Source: CBFHND01 sp965657085
GTDB taxonomy: Bacteria; Pseudomonadota; Alphaproteobacteria; Rhodobacterales; Rhodobacteraceae
Direction: 5' to 3'
Assembly: GCA_965657085.1 (NCBI GenBank)
Contig: CBFHND010000012.1
Span: forward strand, 1 to 64,000
Length of the DNA: 64,000 nt
How positions within the stretch are numbered: position 1 is the stretch's first letter; every line of letters begins with the position of its first letter. The translations under genes were made by a program, and so were the position numbers. The notes beneath the pieces were generated by a model. The model made no database searches. It had not been told where the DNA came from and saw only the letters and a program-made list of their open reading frames with translations. Shown one piece after another: positions 33,390 to 42,179 of this stretch.

Positions 33390-34263
33390 GATTGGATTTA
33401 TCGGCCTGGGCCTGATGGGCGCGGCCATGGTGGGGCGGCTTCAGGACAAGGGCTATGATGTGACGATCACAGCCAACCGGTCGCGGCCCAACATCGACGC
33501 AGCCGTGGCGCGCGGTGCCACCGAGGTGCAGAGCGCCCGCGCCGTCGCCGAGGCCAGTGATATCGTGATGTTGTGCATGGACACCAGCGCCAGCGTCGAA
33601 GGGCGCATGCGCGGGGCCGACGGCGTCATTGCAGGGCTGCGGCCCGGCGCGGTCGTGATCGACTTCGGCACATCCCTGCCCGGCAGCACCCGCACCCTGG
33701 GCAACGAGGTCGCAGCGGCCGGAGGCACCTATCTTGATGCACCCTTGGGGCGGACACCGGCCCATGCCAAGGATGGATTGCTGAACATCATGTGCGCAGG
33801 CGACAAGGATGCCTTTTCCAAAGTGGAACCCGTGTTGCAGGATCTGGGCGAGAACGTCTTTCACCTTGGTGATCTGGGGTCGGGACACACGATCAAACTG
33901 ATCAACAATTTCTTCGGCATGACCGTGGCCAATGCCATGGCCGAAGCCTTTGCCATGGCCGATATCGCGGGCGTGGACCGCACACAGCTTTACAATGTGA
34001 TGTCAGCGGGGCCGCTGCATTCGGGCATGATGGATTTCGTCAAGGCTTACGGCGTCGATGGCGATCCTTCGATGCTGGCCTTTGCGGTCAAGAACGCGGC
34101 CAAGGATGTGGGGTATTATGCCCAGATGGCCGAAGACGCGGGCGTTGCATCCGTGATCGCCCCTGCCCCGCTGGGTGCGATGCAGGCGGCCATGCAAGAG
34201 GGTCAGGGCGACGACATGGTCAGCCAGATGGTCGATTTCTACGCCCGTCGCTTCAAGGGCTGA
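33376..34263 (+). CDS. Beta-hydroxyacid dehydrogenase with a YihU-like substrate loop
   Basis: 295 aa. NAD motif GLGLMGAAMVG near residue 10 and catalytic Lys in HTIKLINNFFG near 175. In place of the usual DAPVSGG the substrate loop reads DAPLGRTPAHA, and the helix reads KLINN. The GRT and NN pattern is that of sulfolactaldehyde reductase YihU, where the arginine contacts the sulfonate. Here it may grip a carboxylate or sulfonate of a three- or four-carbon semialdehyde. Start ATG after AAAGGAAAG, inside the oxidoreductase A gene. Confidence 0.8.
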   Translation: MSKPEIGFIGLGLMGAAMVGRLQDKGYDVTITANRSRPNIDAAVARGATEVQSARAVAEASDIVMLCMDTSASVEGRMRGADGVIAGLRPGAVVIDFGTSLPGSTRTLGNEVAAAGGTYLDAPLGRTPAHAKDGLLNIMCAGDKDAFSKVEPVLQDLGENVFHLGDLGSGHTIKLINNFFGMTVANAMAEAFAMADIAGVDRTQLYNVMSAGPLHSGMMDFVKAYGVDGDPSMLAFAVKNAAKDVGYYAQMAEDAGVASVIAPAPLGAMQAAMQEGQGDDMVSQMVDFYARRFKG

Positions 34264-34264
34264 C

Positions 34265-35146
34265 ATGGCCGTCGCCGCCCGCGCCACCGAGGACCGTCCG
34301 CAGCTTGGCATCATGATGATGCTGGGCGCGTGGTTCATGTTCTCGCTGGTGGATTCCAGTGCGAAGTGGATGGCGCTTGCAGGGTTTCCGGCCTTTCAGC
34401 TGGCATTCATGCGATATGCACCGCATTTCGCCATTTCGCTGGTGGTGATCGCGCAGGGCGGTGTCGGGCGCGCCCGGTTTCAGACCAGCCACCCCTGGCA
34501 GGTGATCAGCCGGTCGATGTTGCTGATCATCGCCACGCTCTTCAACTTCATTGCGGTGAAATACCTGCCGCTGACTGTGACATCGGCGATCATCTTCTCC
34601 AGCCCCGTAATCGTGTGCTTTCTGTCCTATTTCCTGTTGGGCGAACGTGTTGGCCCATGGCGGTGGTTCGCCATCATGCTGGGGTTCGCCGGGGTTCTGG
34701 TGGTGATCCGGCCCTTTGATGCCGGTTTTCACTGGGCAATGCTGCTGATGGTGTTCAATGCGTTCAGCATTTCCTTCTATTCCATCATGACCCGCAGGCT
34801 GGCAGGTGTGGTTGCGACCGAGACGATGCAGTTCTACACCGGGGCCTTGGGCATGGTGGTAATGGCACCTTTCGCGCTCTGGGCGTGGCAATGGCCCGAA
34901 ACAGGGGGCGATTGGGTGCTCTTGTTCGCCATCGGCACATTCGGCTGGGCCGGCCACCAACTGTTGACGAACGCGCACCGCTTCGGGTCCGCAAACACCC
35001 TGATGCCCTATACCTATTCGTTCATGATCTACCTCACGATCCTGAGCTATTTCATCTTTGATCACGTGCCCGACCTTTGGACGATCACCGGGGCCGCGAT
35101 CATCATCGCCTCGGGCCTCATCATCTGGAAAAGGGAACAGCAATAA
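34265..35146 (+). CDS. EamA/DMT-family transporter
   Basis: 293 aa with ten hydrophobic segments arranged as two EamA repeats (about 17-140 and 155-288). DMT-family proteins move small metabolites across the inner membrane; direction and substrate are not evident. It lies in the middle of an acid-sugar operon, one base after the reductase gene, and its stop overlaps the kinase start (TAATG). Confidence 0.85.
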   Translation: MAVAARATEDRPQLGIMMMLGAWFMFSLVDSSAKWMALAGFPAFQLAFMRYAPHFAISLVVIAQGGVGRARFQTSHPWQVISRSMLLIIATLFNFIAVKYLPLTVTSAIIFSSPVIVCFLSYFLLGERVGPWRWFAIMLGFAGVLVVIRPFDAGFHWAMLLMVFNAFSISFYSIMTRRLAGVVATETMQFYTGALGMVVMAPFALWAWQWPETGGDWVLLFAIGTFGWAGHQLLTNAHRFGSANTLMPYTYSFMIYLTILSYFIFDHVPDLWTITGAAIIIASGLIIWKREQQ

Positions 35147-36003
35147 TGCGCGTTGCATGTGTAGGGGAAGCCATGATCGAGCTGTCGATGAACGACAGCG
35201 CCGCTCAGGTTGGTGTGGCAGGCGATACGCTGAACACTGCGATCTATATGCACCGCGCAGCGCCGGATCTGGCGGTGGATTACGTGACCCGCCTTGGCGA
35301 TGATCCGTTTTCCGACCGGATCGCTGCGTTTATCGCGCAGCAGGGTATTGGCTGCGATGCCATCGCGCGTGGGAAAGGGCAGTCGCCGGGCCTTTATGCG
35401 ATCACAGTGGCCGAGGATGGCGAACGGTCCTTCACATATTGGCGCGACAGCGCTGCCGCGCGGGATTTGTTCGCCGGGGACGATTTCGCGGTGCTGGAGG
35501 GGTACGACGTGATCTACCTGTCCGGGATCAGCCTCGCGATCCTGCCCCAGGCAGTGCGCCGCGCGCTCGTGGACTGGCTCCAAACGTCGAAAGCCACGGT
35601 GGTTTATGACAGCAATTATCGCCCCCGCCTTTGGGACAGCGTCGATCATGCACGCAGCATCACCCGCGCGATGTGGGCGCGGGCGGACATTGCCCTGCCC
35701 TCGATCGACGATGAAATGGCGCTTTTCGATGAAACCGCACAGCAGGTCGAAAACCGCTTTGCCGGGTTCCAGGGGCGCGGGGCGCTCAAGCGTGGGGCTG
35801 CGGGGCCGATGTCCATAGGGTCCGATGTCCGGCAATCCTATTCGCCGGCGCCTTCCGTCATCGACAGTACGGCAGCGGGCGACAGTTTCAACGGTGCCTA
35901 TCTGGCCAGTGTGCTGTCTGGGGCGGATCAGGCCACGGCGCTGATGGCGGGGCACTGCATGGCTGCGCGCGTGGTCGGGCATCGCGGTGCGATCATCCCG
36001 TGA
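35146..36003 (+). CDS. kdgK: PfkB-family sugar kinase, probable 2-keto-3-deoxygluconate kinase
   Basis: 285 aa, a little short for KdgK (about 300-310). It starts CVGEAMIEL as KdgK proteins do, has GVAGDTLNTAIYMHR (substrate Gly-Asp loop), and ends with the ATP/anion-hole motif DSTAAGDSFNGAY with the catalytic aspartate. KdgK phosphorylates KDG to KDPG, which the Eda aldolase encoded four genes on would split. The region before LKRGAAGP looks shortened compared with other kinases, without losing the active site. Confidence 0.85.
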   Translation: MRVACVGEAMIELSMNDSAAQVGVAGDTLNTAIYMHRAAPDLAVDYVTRLGDDPFSDRIAAFIAQQGIGCDAIARGKGQSPGLYAITVAEDGERSFTYWRDSAAARDLFAGDDFAVLEGYDVIYLSGISLAILPQAVRRALVDWLQTSKATVVYDSNYRPRLWDSVDHARSITRAMWARADIALPSIDDEMALFDETAQQVENRFAGFQGRGALKRGAAGPMSIGSDVRQSYSPAPSVIDSTAAGDSFNGAYLASVLSGADQATALMAGHCMAARVVGHRGAIIP

Positions 36004-36016
36004 TGAGGGGGCGGCC

Positions 36017-37036
36017 ATGAATATCGCGCTGATCGGGCTCGGCATGGTTGCATCCACCCATGTGGCGGCCATCGCCGATGCACGCGGGCTAAGCCTGCGC
36101 GGCGTTCTGGGCCGCGATCCTGACAAGGCGGCAGCCTTTGCGCAGAAGGTCGGATGCGACAGGGTTTACAGGAACGTGCAGGAGATATGCGCGGACCCAA
36201 AGGTTGATTTCGCACTCATCGCCACGCCACCCGACGCACGGCAGGACCTCGTGCAGGCCTTGGCAACGGCAGGCAAACCGATCCTGATGGAAAAACCGGT
36301 TGAACGGACGCTGGCAGCGGCCACAGACATCGTAAAGACATGCGAAAAGGCCAATGTGCCCTTGGGCATTGTCTTTCAACACCGTGCGCGTGCCGTATCG
36401 CAGGCCTTGAAGGACCGCTTGGATCAGGGCGATCTGGGTCAGATCGAAACAGTGGAATTGCGCGTGCCATGGTGGCGCGATCAGACCTACTATGATGCAC
36501 CCGGCCGCGGCAGTTTTGCCCGCGATGGCGGTGGCGCGATGATCAATCAGGCGATCCATACGCTTGATCTGGCGCTGTGGCTCTTGGGGCCGATGACGAC
36601 GGTTCAGGCCTTGATGCACACAACCACCCTGCACCAGATGGAAGCCGAAGACTGGGCCGGTGCGCTCTTTACCCTGGAAAGCGGAGCGGTTGGCACTCTG
36701 ATGGCCACCACGACATCCTTTCCGGGTGGGGCGGAAAGCATCCACATCATGGGCACCAAGGGCGCGGCCCGGCTGGAGGCCGGTGCGTTGCATCTGACCT
36801 TTCTGGACGGACGCACGGAAACCTTGGGGGCGACCTCCGGAACCGGGGGCGGCGCCGACCCGATGGCCTTTACGCATGCCTGGCATCAAAGCGTGATCGA
36901 GGATTTCGCACGCGCCCTGCGCGCCGGACGGACTCCACTGGCATCGGGACGGGACGCACTGGCGGCCCATGCGGTGATCGACGCCATGGAACGCGCCAGC
37001 AAAAGCGGGCATCGCACCGAGGTGCCGTTGACATGA
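36017..37036 (+). CDS. Gfo/Idh/MocA-family oxidoreductase B
   Basis: 339 aa. Rossmann motif GLGMVASTHVAAI at the N terminus, MEKPVERTLAAA with catalytic Lys near residue 95, and active-site block GGAMINQAIHTLDLALWLLG. First of three tandem genes of this family joined by ATGA overlaps. The three are divergent in sequence, so they are not recent duplicates. The substrate is unknown. Confidence 0.85.
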   Translation: MNIALIGLGMVASTHVAAIADARGLSLRGVLGRDPDKAAAFAQKVGCDRVYRNVQEICADPKVDFALIATPPDARQDLVQALATAGKPILMEKPVERTLAAATDIVKTCEKANVPLGIVFQHRARAVSQALKDRLDQGDLGQIETVELRVPWWRDQTYYDAPGRGSFARDGGGAMINQAIHTLDLALWLLGPMTTVQALMHTTTLHQMEAEDWAGALFTLESGAVGTLMATTTSFPGGAESIHIMGTKGAARLEAGALHLTFLDGRTETLGATSGTGGGADPMAFTHAWHQSVIEDFARALRAGRTPLASGRDALAAHAVIDAMERASKSGHRTEVPLT

Positions 37037-38040
37037 CCCGTACCTGCGTCGCCCTTGGTCTGGATCACCGGCATATCTACGGGATGGTCGAAAACATGGC
37101 ACGTGTCGGTGTGCGCTGCGTCGGCTACTGGACGCAAGGTGCGCCCGAAACCCTTGCGGGCTTTGTAAAACGGTTTCCGGATTTGCCCCGCATCGACACG
37201 CTGGACGCGGCCCTTGATACCGGGGCTGATCTTGCGCTGATATCGGCCATTCCGGCGGACCGGGCCGACCTTGCCGTGCGCGCGATGACTGCGGGCATGG
37301 ATGTGATGACAGACAAGCCCGGGTGCACCACCTTCGACCAACTGGACCAGATCAAGGCCTGCGTGGCCGCAACCGGGCGCATCTGGTCGATCAATTTCTC
37401 GGAACGGTTCGAAGTGCCTTGCGTCACGCTGGCAGACAAGTTGGTGCGAGAGGGGGCGATTGGCCGGGTGGTGCAGACCGTCGGCTTGGGGCCGCACCGG
37501 CTGAACCGCGCCACCCGGCCCCCATGGTTTTTCCAACGGGCGCGATACGGCGGCATTCTGACCGACATCGCATCGCACCAGATCGATCAATTCCTGCATT
37601 TCACCGGGTCCACCGACGCCGAAATACCCCATGCCTTTGTCGCCAATCACGCAAATCCCGACGATCCGGAGTTGCAGGATTTTGGCGAGCTGTCCCTGCG
37701 CAGTGACACAGGCTCAGGATACATTCGCGTGGATTGGTTCACGCCTGACGGTTTGCCCACATGGGGCGACGGGCGGCTGACGTTGTTGGGCACGGACGGC
37801 TATATCGAGATGCGCAAATACGTGGATGTGGGCGGCGCGCCCGGGGGCGATCACCTGATCCTTGCCAACGGAACGCGCGCGGAACGCATTGACGCTTCGG
37901 GCGCGGGCTTGCCTTATTTCGAACGGCTCGCCTCTGACATGGATGCACGCACGGAAACGGCAATGACGCAGGCGCATTGTTTCAAGGTGATGGAACTGGC
38001 CCTGACCGCACAGGCAATGGCCGAAGGACGTGCCCCATGA
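37033..38040 (+). CDS. Gfo/Idh/MocA-family oxidoreductase C, variant
   Basis: 335 aa. The N terminus (CVALGLDHRHIYGM) lacks the normal GxGxxG and the usual EKP is TDKPGCTTFDQL; the lysine is kept. The substrate-site block ILTDIASHQIDQFLHFTGS is present. The atypical nucleotide loop means cofactor binding may differ. It sits between two more ordinary family members with four-base overlaps on both sides. Confidence 0.82.
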   Translation: MTRTCVALGLDHRHIYGMVENMARVGVRCVGYWTQGAPETLAGFVKRFPDLPRIDTLDAALDTGADLALISAIPADRADLAVRAMTAGMDVMTDKPGCTTFDQLDQIKACVAATGRIWSINFSERFEVPCVTLADKLVREGAIGRVVQTVGLGPHRLNRATRPPWFFQRARYGGILTDIASHQIDQFLHFTGSTDAEIPHAFVANHANPDDPELQDFGELSLRSDTGSGYIRVDWFTPDGLPTWGDGRLTLLGTDGYIEMRKYVDVGGAPGGDHLILANGTRAERIDASGAGLPYFERLASDMDARTETAMTQAHCFKVMELALTAQAMAEGRAP

Positions 38041-39086
38041 TCCGGGTGGCGATCCTTGGTGCGGGCATCGGCGCGCAGCATCTCGCGGCCTTCCGCGCCC
38101 TGCCCGGTTTCGAGGTCGCGATGATCGTGGATCAGGACACGGACCGGGCCGAGACGCTGCGGCAGGGCGATGGGTTTTCAGTGCATGCCGACACCGCCGC
38201 GGCCCTCGCGGACCCTAGTATCGATTTGGTGGATGTGTGCCTGCCGCCGCATCTGCACATTCCCACAACGCTGGACGCGTTGGCCGCGGGAAAGCACGTG
38301 ATCTGTGAAAAGCCGATTGCCACATCGCTGGCGGACGTCGACCGGATACGTAGCGCTTGCGACGCGACCGGGCGGCGGGTTTTTCCTGTCTTCCAATACC
38401 GCTGGGGGCCGGCGCTGGCGCAGCTGCGGATGCTGGTCAACGCGGGTCTGACAGGTCAGCCGCAGGTCGCCTCGATCGAGACACATTGGTCGCGCGGTGC
38501 TGACTACTATGCCGTGCCGTGGCGGGGTACATGGGCCGGAGAACAGGGCGGCGCCGTTTTGGGCCACGCGATCCACAATCACGACCTGATGTGTCATTTC
38601 ATGGGACCCGTGGCGTCGGTCTCGGCGATGGTCGCCACACGCGTCAATCCCATCGAGACCGAAGATTGCGCCGCGATTTCCATGCAGATGCAGAACGGTG
38701 CGCTGTGCACCAGTTCCATCACGTTGGGGGCCGCCACGGATGAAACCCGCCTGCGGCTGGTGTTCGAACATCTGACCGCAACGTCCGGCACTGAACCCTA
38801 TGCCCCCGGCGCCGATGACTGGTCCTTTGTTGCACGCGACCCGGCGCGACAGGCGCAGGTTGATGCGGTGGTAAAGGCCACGGCACCTGAACCCGTGGGG
38901 TTCGAGGGGTTCTTTGCGCAAGTGGAACATGCGTTGAAGAACAAGCCGAATACAGCCGTGACATTGGACGATGGGGCGGCATCCGTGGCATTGGTCACCG
39001 CGATCTACCACGCTGCGCGCAGCGGCGCGTCTGTGCACTTGCCCCTGACCCCGGAACACCCGCTTTACCAAGGATGGACACCATGA
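38037..39086 (+). CDS. Gfo/Idh/MocA-family oxidoreductase D
   Basis: 349 aa. Rossmann motif GAGIGAQHLAAF, CEKPIATSLADVD with catalytic Lys near residue 94, and active-site block GGAVLGHAIHNHDLMCHFMG. Length is typical. It overlaps oxidoreductase C upstream and the aldolase gene downstream (ATGA at both joints), which ties it to the KDG route. The substrate is unknown. Confidence 0.85.
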   Translation: MIRVAILGAGIGAQHLAAFRALPGFEVAMIVDQDTDRAETLRQGDGFSVHADTAAALADPSIDLVDVCLPPHLHIPTTLDALAAGKHVICEKPIATSLADVDRIRSACDATGRRVFPVFQYRWGPALAQLRMLVNAGLTGQPQVASIETHWSRGADYYAVPWRGTWAGEQGGAVLGHAIHNHDLMCHFMGPVASVSAMVATRVNPIETEDCAAISMQMQNGALCTSSITLGAATDETRLRLVFEHLTATSGTEPYAPGADDWSFVARDPARQAQVDAVVKATAPEPVGFEGFFAQVEHALKNKPNTAVTLDDGAASVALVTAIYHAARSGASVHLPLTPEHPLYQGWTP

Positions 39087-39718
39087 CGATCGACCACACC
39101 ACCCCGCTGGACCAGATGCTTGACGGGACACACGTTATCCCCGTCATGGCCTTTTCCGAGGTCGATGCCACGCTGGATACCATCGGCAACATGATCGACG
39201 CAGGGCTTCGGGTGATTGAATTGACCCTGCGCAGCCCCGTCGCGCGCGAGACATTGCGCGCGGCCAAGGACCGGTTCGGCGACCGGGCTGCCATCGGCAT
39301 GGGCACGATCCTTACACCCGCCCAATTGCACGACGTGGTGGCGGATGGTGCGGATTTTGGCGTCAGCCCCGGCACGGCGCCCCGCCTGCTGGATGCGATT
39401 TGCGAAGGGCCCCTGCCCTTCCTGCCCGGTGTTGCCACGGTGAGCGAAGCGATGGCCCTGCAAGAGCGGGGCCTTGACCGGCTCAAGTTCTTTCCCGCCG
39501 AACAATCGGGGGGTGCGGCGGCGCTGAAAGGCATGGGAGCGGTGTTGCCGGATGTCCGGTTTTGCCCCACCGGGGGCGTGATCCCTGCCAATGCCCCGAG
39601 GTATCTGGCCCTTTCCAATGTCATGTGCGTCGGCAGTTCCGGCCTCAGCGCGCCTGCCGCTCCGGGCACCTATGACCGCGCGGCCTTTGCAAGGCTCATC
39701 GACGAATACCAAGGCTAA
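39083..39718 (+). CDS. eda: KDPG/KHG-family aldolase (Eda)
   Basis: 211 aa. It splits 2-keto-3-deoxy-6-phosphogluconate to pyruvate and glyceraldehyde 3-phosphate. Glu46 (RVIELTLRS) and Schiff-base Lys135 (RLKFFPAE) align with Glu45 and Lys133 of E. coli Eda; GMGTILTP and FCPTGGV are conserved. The start at 39083 overlaps the oxidoreductase D stop; an in-frame ATG nine bases earlier is possible. Last gene of the long operon that begins with TRAP 2, and the exit of the KDG pathway. Confidence 0.92.
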   Translation: MTIDHTTPLDQMLDGTHVIPVMAFSEVDATLDTIGNMIDAGLRVIELTLRSPVARETLRAAKDRFGDRAAIGMGTILTPAQLHDVVADGADFGVSPGTAPRLLDAICEGPLPFLPGVATVSEAMALQERGLDRLKFFPAEQSGGAAALKGMGAVLPDVRFCPTGGVIPANAPRYLALSNVMCVGSSGLSAPAAPGTYDRAAFARLIDEYQG

Positions 39719-39790
39719 CCCCGAAATTGCGGTTGTCATGCGCGCCGCACGCGCCAAGATGGCGGCACGTTGACAGGTGAAAGAAACTCC

Positions 39791-41044
39791 ATGACTTCCC
39801 CCCTTGCCCCGATGCTTGATGAGATCCGCGCCCGGTTCGCCCATGTGGACACCTGCCCATTTGCCGGGCCCCGGGTCTTTTTCGAGAATGCGGGCGGCGC
39901 GCTGACCCTCAACAGCGTGGTCGACACCTCGGCGCGGTTTGCCGCGATCCCCGACAATCAGGGACGCGACAACCCCGCGGCGCAGGCCTTGGGCGAGATG
40001 ATCGCGCGGACCAAGGCGGACATGGCGGTCCTGTTCAATGCGCCGAAGGGACAGTTCTTTGTCGGCGAAAGCGGCACCGAACTGCTGTTTCGGCTGATCC
40101 GGACCGCCGTCATGGGCACCAAAGGGGCCGTGATCGGCAGCACCGTGGAACATCCGGCCTCGCGCAGCGCGGCCCGGCATTGGGCGCAGGCGGCAGAGGT
40201 CAACTATATCAGTGTTGCCCACGACAATGCCTTGGGATTGGTCACGCCCGAAGCCTATCTGGCCCGGATGACACCCCATGTGACGGTGGCCACGATCCTT
40301 CACACATCGCCCGTGACCGGGATGCGCAACGACGTGGCCGGGATTGCACGCGCAATCCGGTCAGTATCGCCTGCGTGTTTCATCATCGTGGACGGGATAC
40401 AGCATGCAAGCCACGGCCACATCGATCTGGCCGCCTGCGAGATCGATGGATATGTGGTGTCCCCTTACAAGGTGTTCTCGCGGCACGGCTATGGAGTCGC
40501 TTGGGCATCGGACCGGCTGAGCCAACTGCCGCTTGAGGCGCTGATCGACGGGCCAGCGGAGAATTGGGAACTGGGCACGCGCGACACCGGGGCCTATGCC
40601 ACATTCTCCGATGTCGTGGCGTACTTCGAATGGCTGGGCAGCACACAGTCACAGTCCATTGACCGGCGCGCCCGGATCGAAGCGGCGGCGCAGGCCATTC
40701 ACGCCCACGAAAAAACCCTGACCGATGCGATGCTGCACGGCACCGGCAACCTGCCGGGGATCGCAGACTTACCGGGGGTGACGGTGATCGGCGGGACAGA
40801 CAACCCCGCGCGTGAAGGATTGGTGTGTTTCGCGCTGGATCACGTGCCAGCGGCCCAGATCGTTTCGCGGCTGAATGCCCAGGGCATCCGCACCCACATT
40901 CGCAAGGCCGATCACTACTCCGGCAACGTTCTGACACCCCTCGCGCTGGAGGCGGCGGTGCGGGTGTCGATGTGCCACTACAATTCCATGGCAGAGGTCA
41001 CCGCCTTCCTGACCGCGATGAAAGAGATTGCTGGCGATGCTTGA
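39791..41044 (+). CDS. Class V aminotransferase-fold PLP enzyme (cysteine desulfurase-like)
   Basis: 417 aa. PLP-binding Lys227 lies in GYVVSPYKVFSRHGYGVAW, with Asp201 and His205 in IIVDGIQHASHG upstream. The fold class includes cysteine desulfurases, isopenicillin-N-epimerase-like enzymes and kynureninase; the catalytic cysteine loop of true desulfurases was not found, so desulfurase activity is doubtful. ATG at 39791 is preferred to a TTG 21 bases earlier. Its stop overlaps the CoA-racemase-like gene by eight bases, so the two work in one pathway or at least one operon. Confidence 0.8.
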   Translation: MTSPLAPMLDEIRARFAHVDTCPFAGPRVFFENAGGALTLNSVVDTSARFAAIPDNQGRDNPAAQALGEMIARTKADMAVLFNAPKGQFFVGESGTELLFRLIRTAVMGTKGAVIGSTVEHPASRSAARHWAQAAEVNYISVAHDNALGLVTPEAYLARMTPHVTVATILHTSPVTGMRNDVAGIARAIRSVSPACFIIVDGIQHASHGHIDLAACEIDGYVVSPYKVFSRHGYGVAWASDRLSQLPLEALIDGPAENWELGTRDTGAYATFSDVVAYFEWLGSTQSQSIDRRARIEAAAQAIHAHEKTLTDAMLHGTGNLPGIADLPGVTVIGGTDNPAREGLVCFALDHVPAAQIVSRLNAQGIRTHIRKADHYSGNVLTPLALEAAVRVSMCHYNSMAEVTAFLTAMKEIAGDA

Positions 41045-42140
41045 CCGCAGCGGCCCCTTGCGCGGTCTGCGCGTGGTCGAGATGGCCGGGCTTGGCCCTG
41101 CGCCTTTCGCCTGCATGATGCTGGCCGATATGGGGGCCGAAGTGGTGCGCATCGCGCGGCCCGGCCAAAAGCCACTGTTCGGTCTGGCGCAGAAGCACAA
41201 CCTCTATGACCGCTCGCGCCCGTCCCTGACGCTTGATTTGCGGGATACGGATGATCTGGACCGGGCCAGGGCGCTGATCGCGCGGGCCGAAGTGGTGATC
41301 GAAGGGTTTCGCCCCGGCGTGATGGAGCGCTTGGGCCTGGGTCCTGCGGACGTGATGGCGGATCATCCCGCACTCGTCTACGGGCGCATGACAGGCTGGG
41401 GGCAGGACGGCCCGTTGAAAGACCGCGCGGGCCACGACCTGAATTACATGGCCATTTCGGGCGCACTGTGGTCCATCGGTCCGCCGGACACGCCGCCGCC
41501 CCCACCCCAGAACATCATCGCCGATCTGGCCGGGGGCGGCATGATGCTTTTGGCCGGGGTGTTGGCGGCTGTGCTGCACGCACGCGGATCGGGGCAAGGT
41601 CAGGTGATCGACACCTGCATGTCAGACGGTGCGGCGCTGATGATGGTCCTGCAATATGGACTGAAAGCGGGCGGGGCTTGGAACGATACCGCGCGTGGGG
41701 GCAATGTGCTGAACGGCGGTGCTGCGTATTATCGGTGTTATACGACGGCCTGCGGCGGCTATGTCGCACTGGGGCCGATCGAGCCGCAGTTCTTTGCCGC
41801 GATGCTTGAGGCAATCGGGCTGGACGGCGATCCGCGCTTTGCCCGGCAATACGGCGATCAGGCCGAAATGCACGCCGCACTTGAGGCCCTTTTTGCCACC
41901 CGATCCCGCGAGGACTGGCGCGTCATACTGGAGGAGGTCGACGCCTGTTTCGCCCCGGTTCTGAGCATGGAGGAAGCCCCCGACCATCCCCACAATGTCG
42001 CGCGCGGCACTTTCGTGACCACCGATGGCATCGTACAACCCGCCCCAGCCCCGAGATTCACCGCCACGCCTTCCGATCCGCCCACCCACGGCGATGCGGG
42101 TCAGGTCAGCTTTGACGAGATTATGGACCGGTGGGTCTGA
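41037..42140 (+). CDS. CaiB/BaiF CoA-transferase family, alpha-methylacyl-CoA racemase type
   Basis: 367 aa. The racemase branch has a His/Asp pair in place of the transferase Asp nucleophile: His133 (RAGHDLNYMAISG) and Asp163 (NIIADLAGGG) match the catalytic pair of mycobacterial MCR. It would epimerise a 2-methylacyl-CoA. The sequence starts GLRVVEMAGLGPAPFACMMLADMGAEVVRI, typical of the family. The proline run PPPPP near 153-157 lengthens a loop. Coupled by overlap to the PLP enzyme. Confidence 0.85.
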   Translation: MLDRSGPLRGLRVVEMAGLGPAPFACMMLADMGAEVVRIARPGQKPLFGLAQKHNLYDRSRPSLTLDLRDTDDLDRARALIARAEVVIEGFRPGVMERLGLGPADVMADHPALVYGRMTGWGQDGPLKDRAGHDLNYMAISGALWSIGPPDTPPPPPQNIIADLAGGGMMLLAGVLAAVLHARGSGQGQVIDTCMSDGAALMMVLQYGLKAGGAWNDTARGGNVLNGGAAYYRCYTTACGGYVALGPIEPQFFAAMLEAIGLDGDPRFARQYGDQAEMHAALEALFATRSREDWRVILEEVDACFAPVLSMEEAPDHPHNVARGTFVTTDGIVQPAPAPRFTATPSDPPTHGDAGQVSFDEIMDRWV

Positions 42141-42141
42141 C

Positions 42142-42165
42142 CCCTTGCCATTCCAAGGGCAAGGG
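42142..42165 (+). other. Hairpin between racemase-like and M20 genes
   Basis: CCCTTGCC (42142-42149) and GGCAAGGG (42158-42165) form a perfect 8-base stem with an 8-base loop, 15 bases before the next ATG. There is no T run, so it may act on mRNA stability or translation rather than termination. Confidence 0.5.
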
Positions 42166-42179
42166 CCAAGGATACACAC

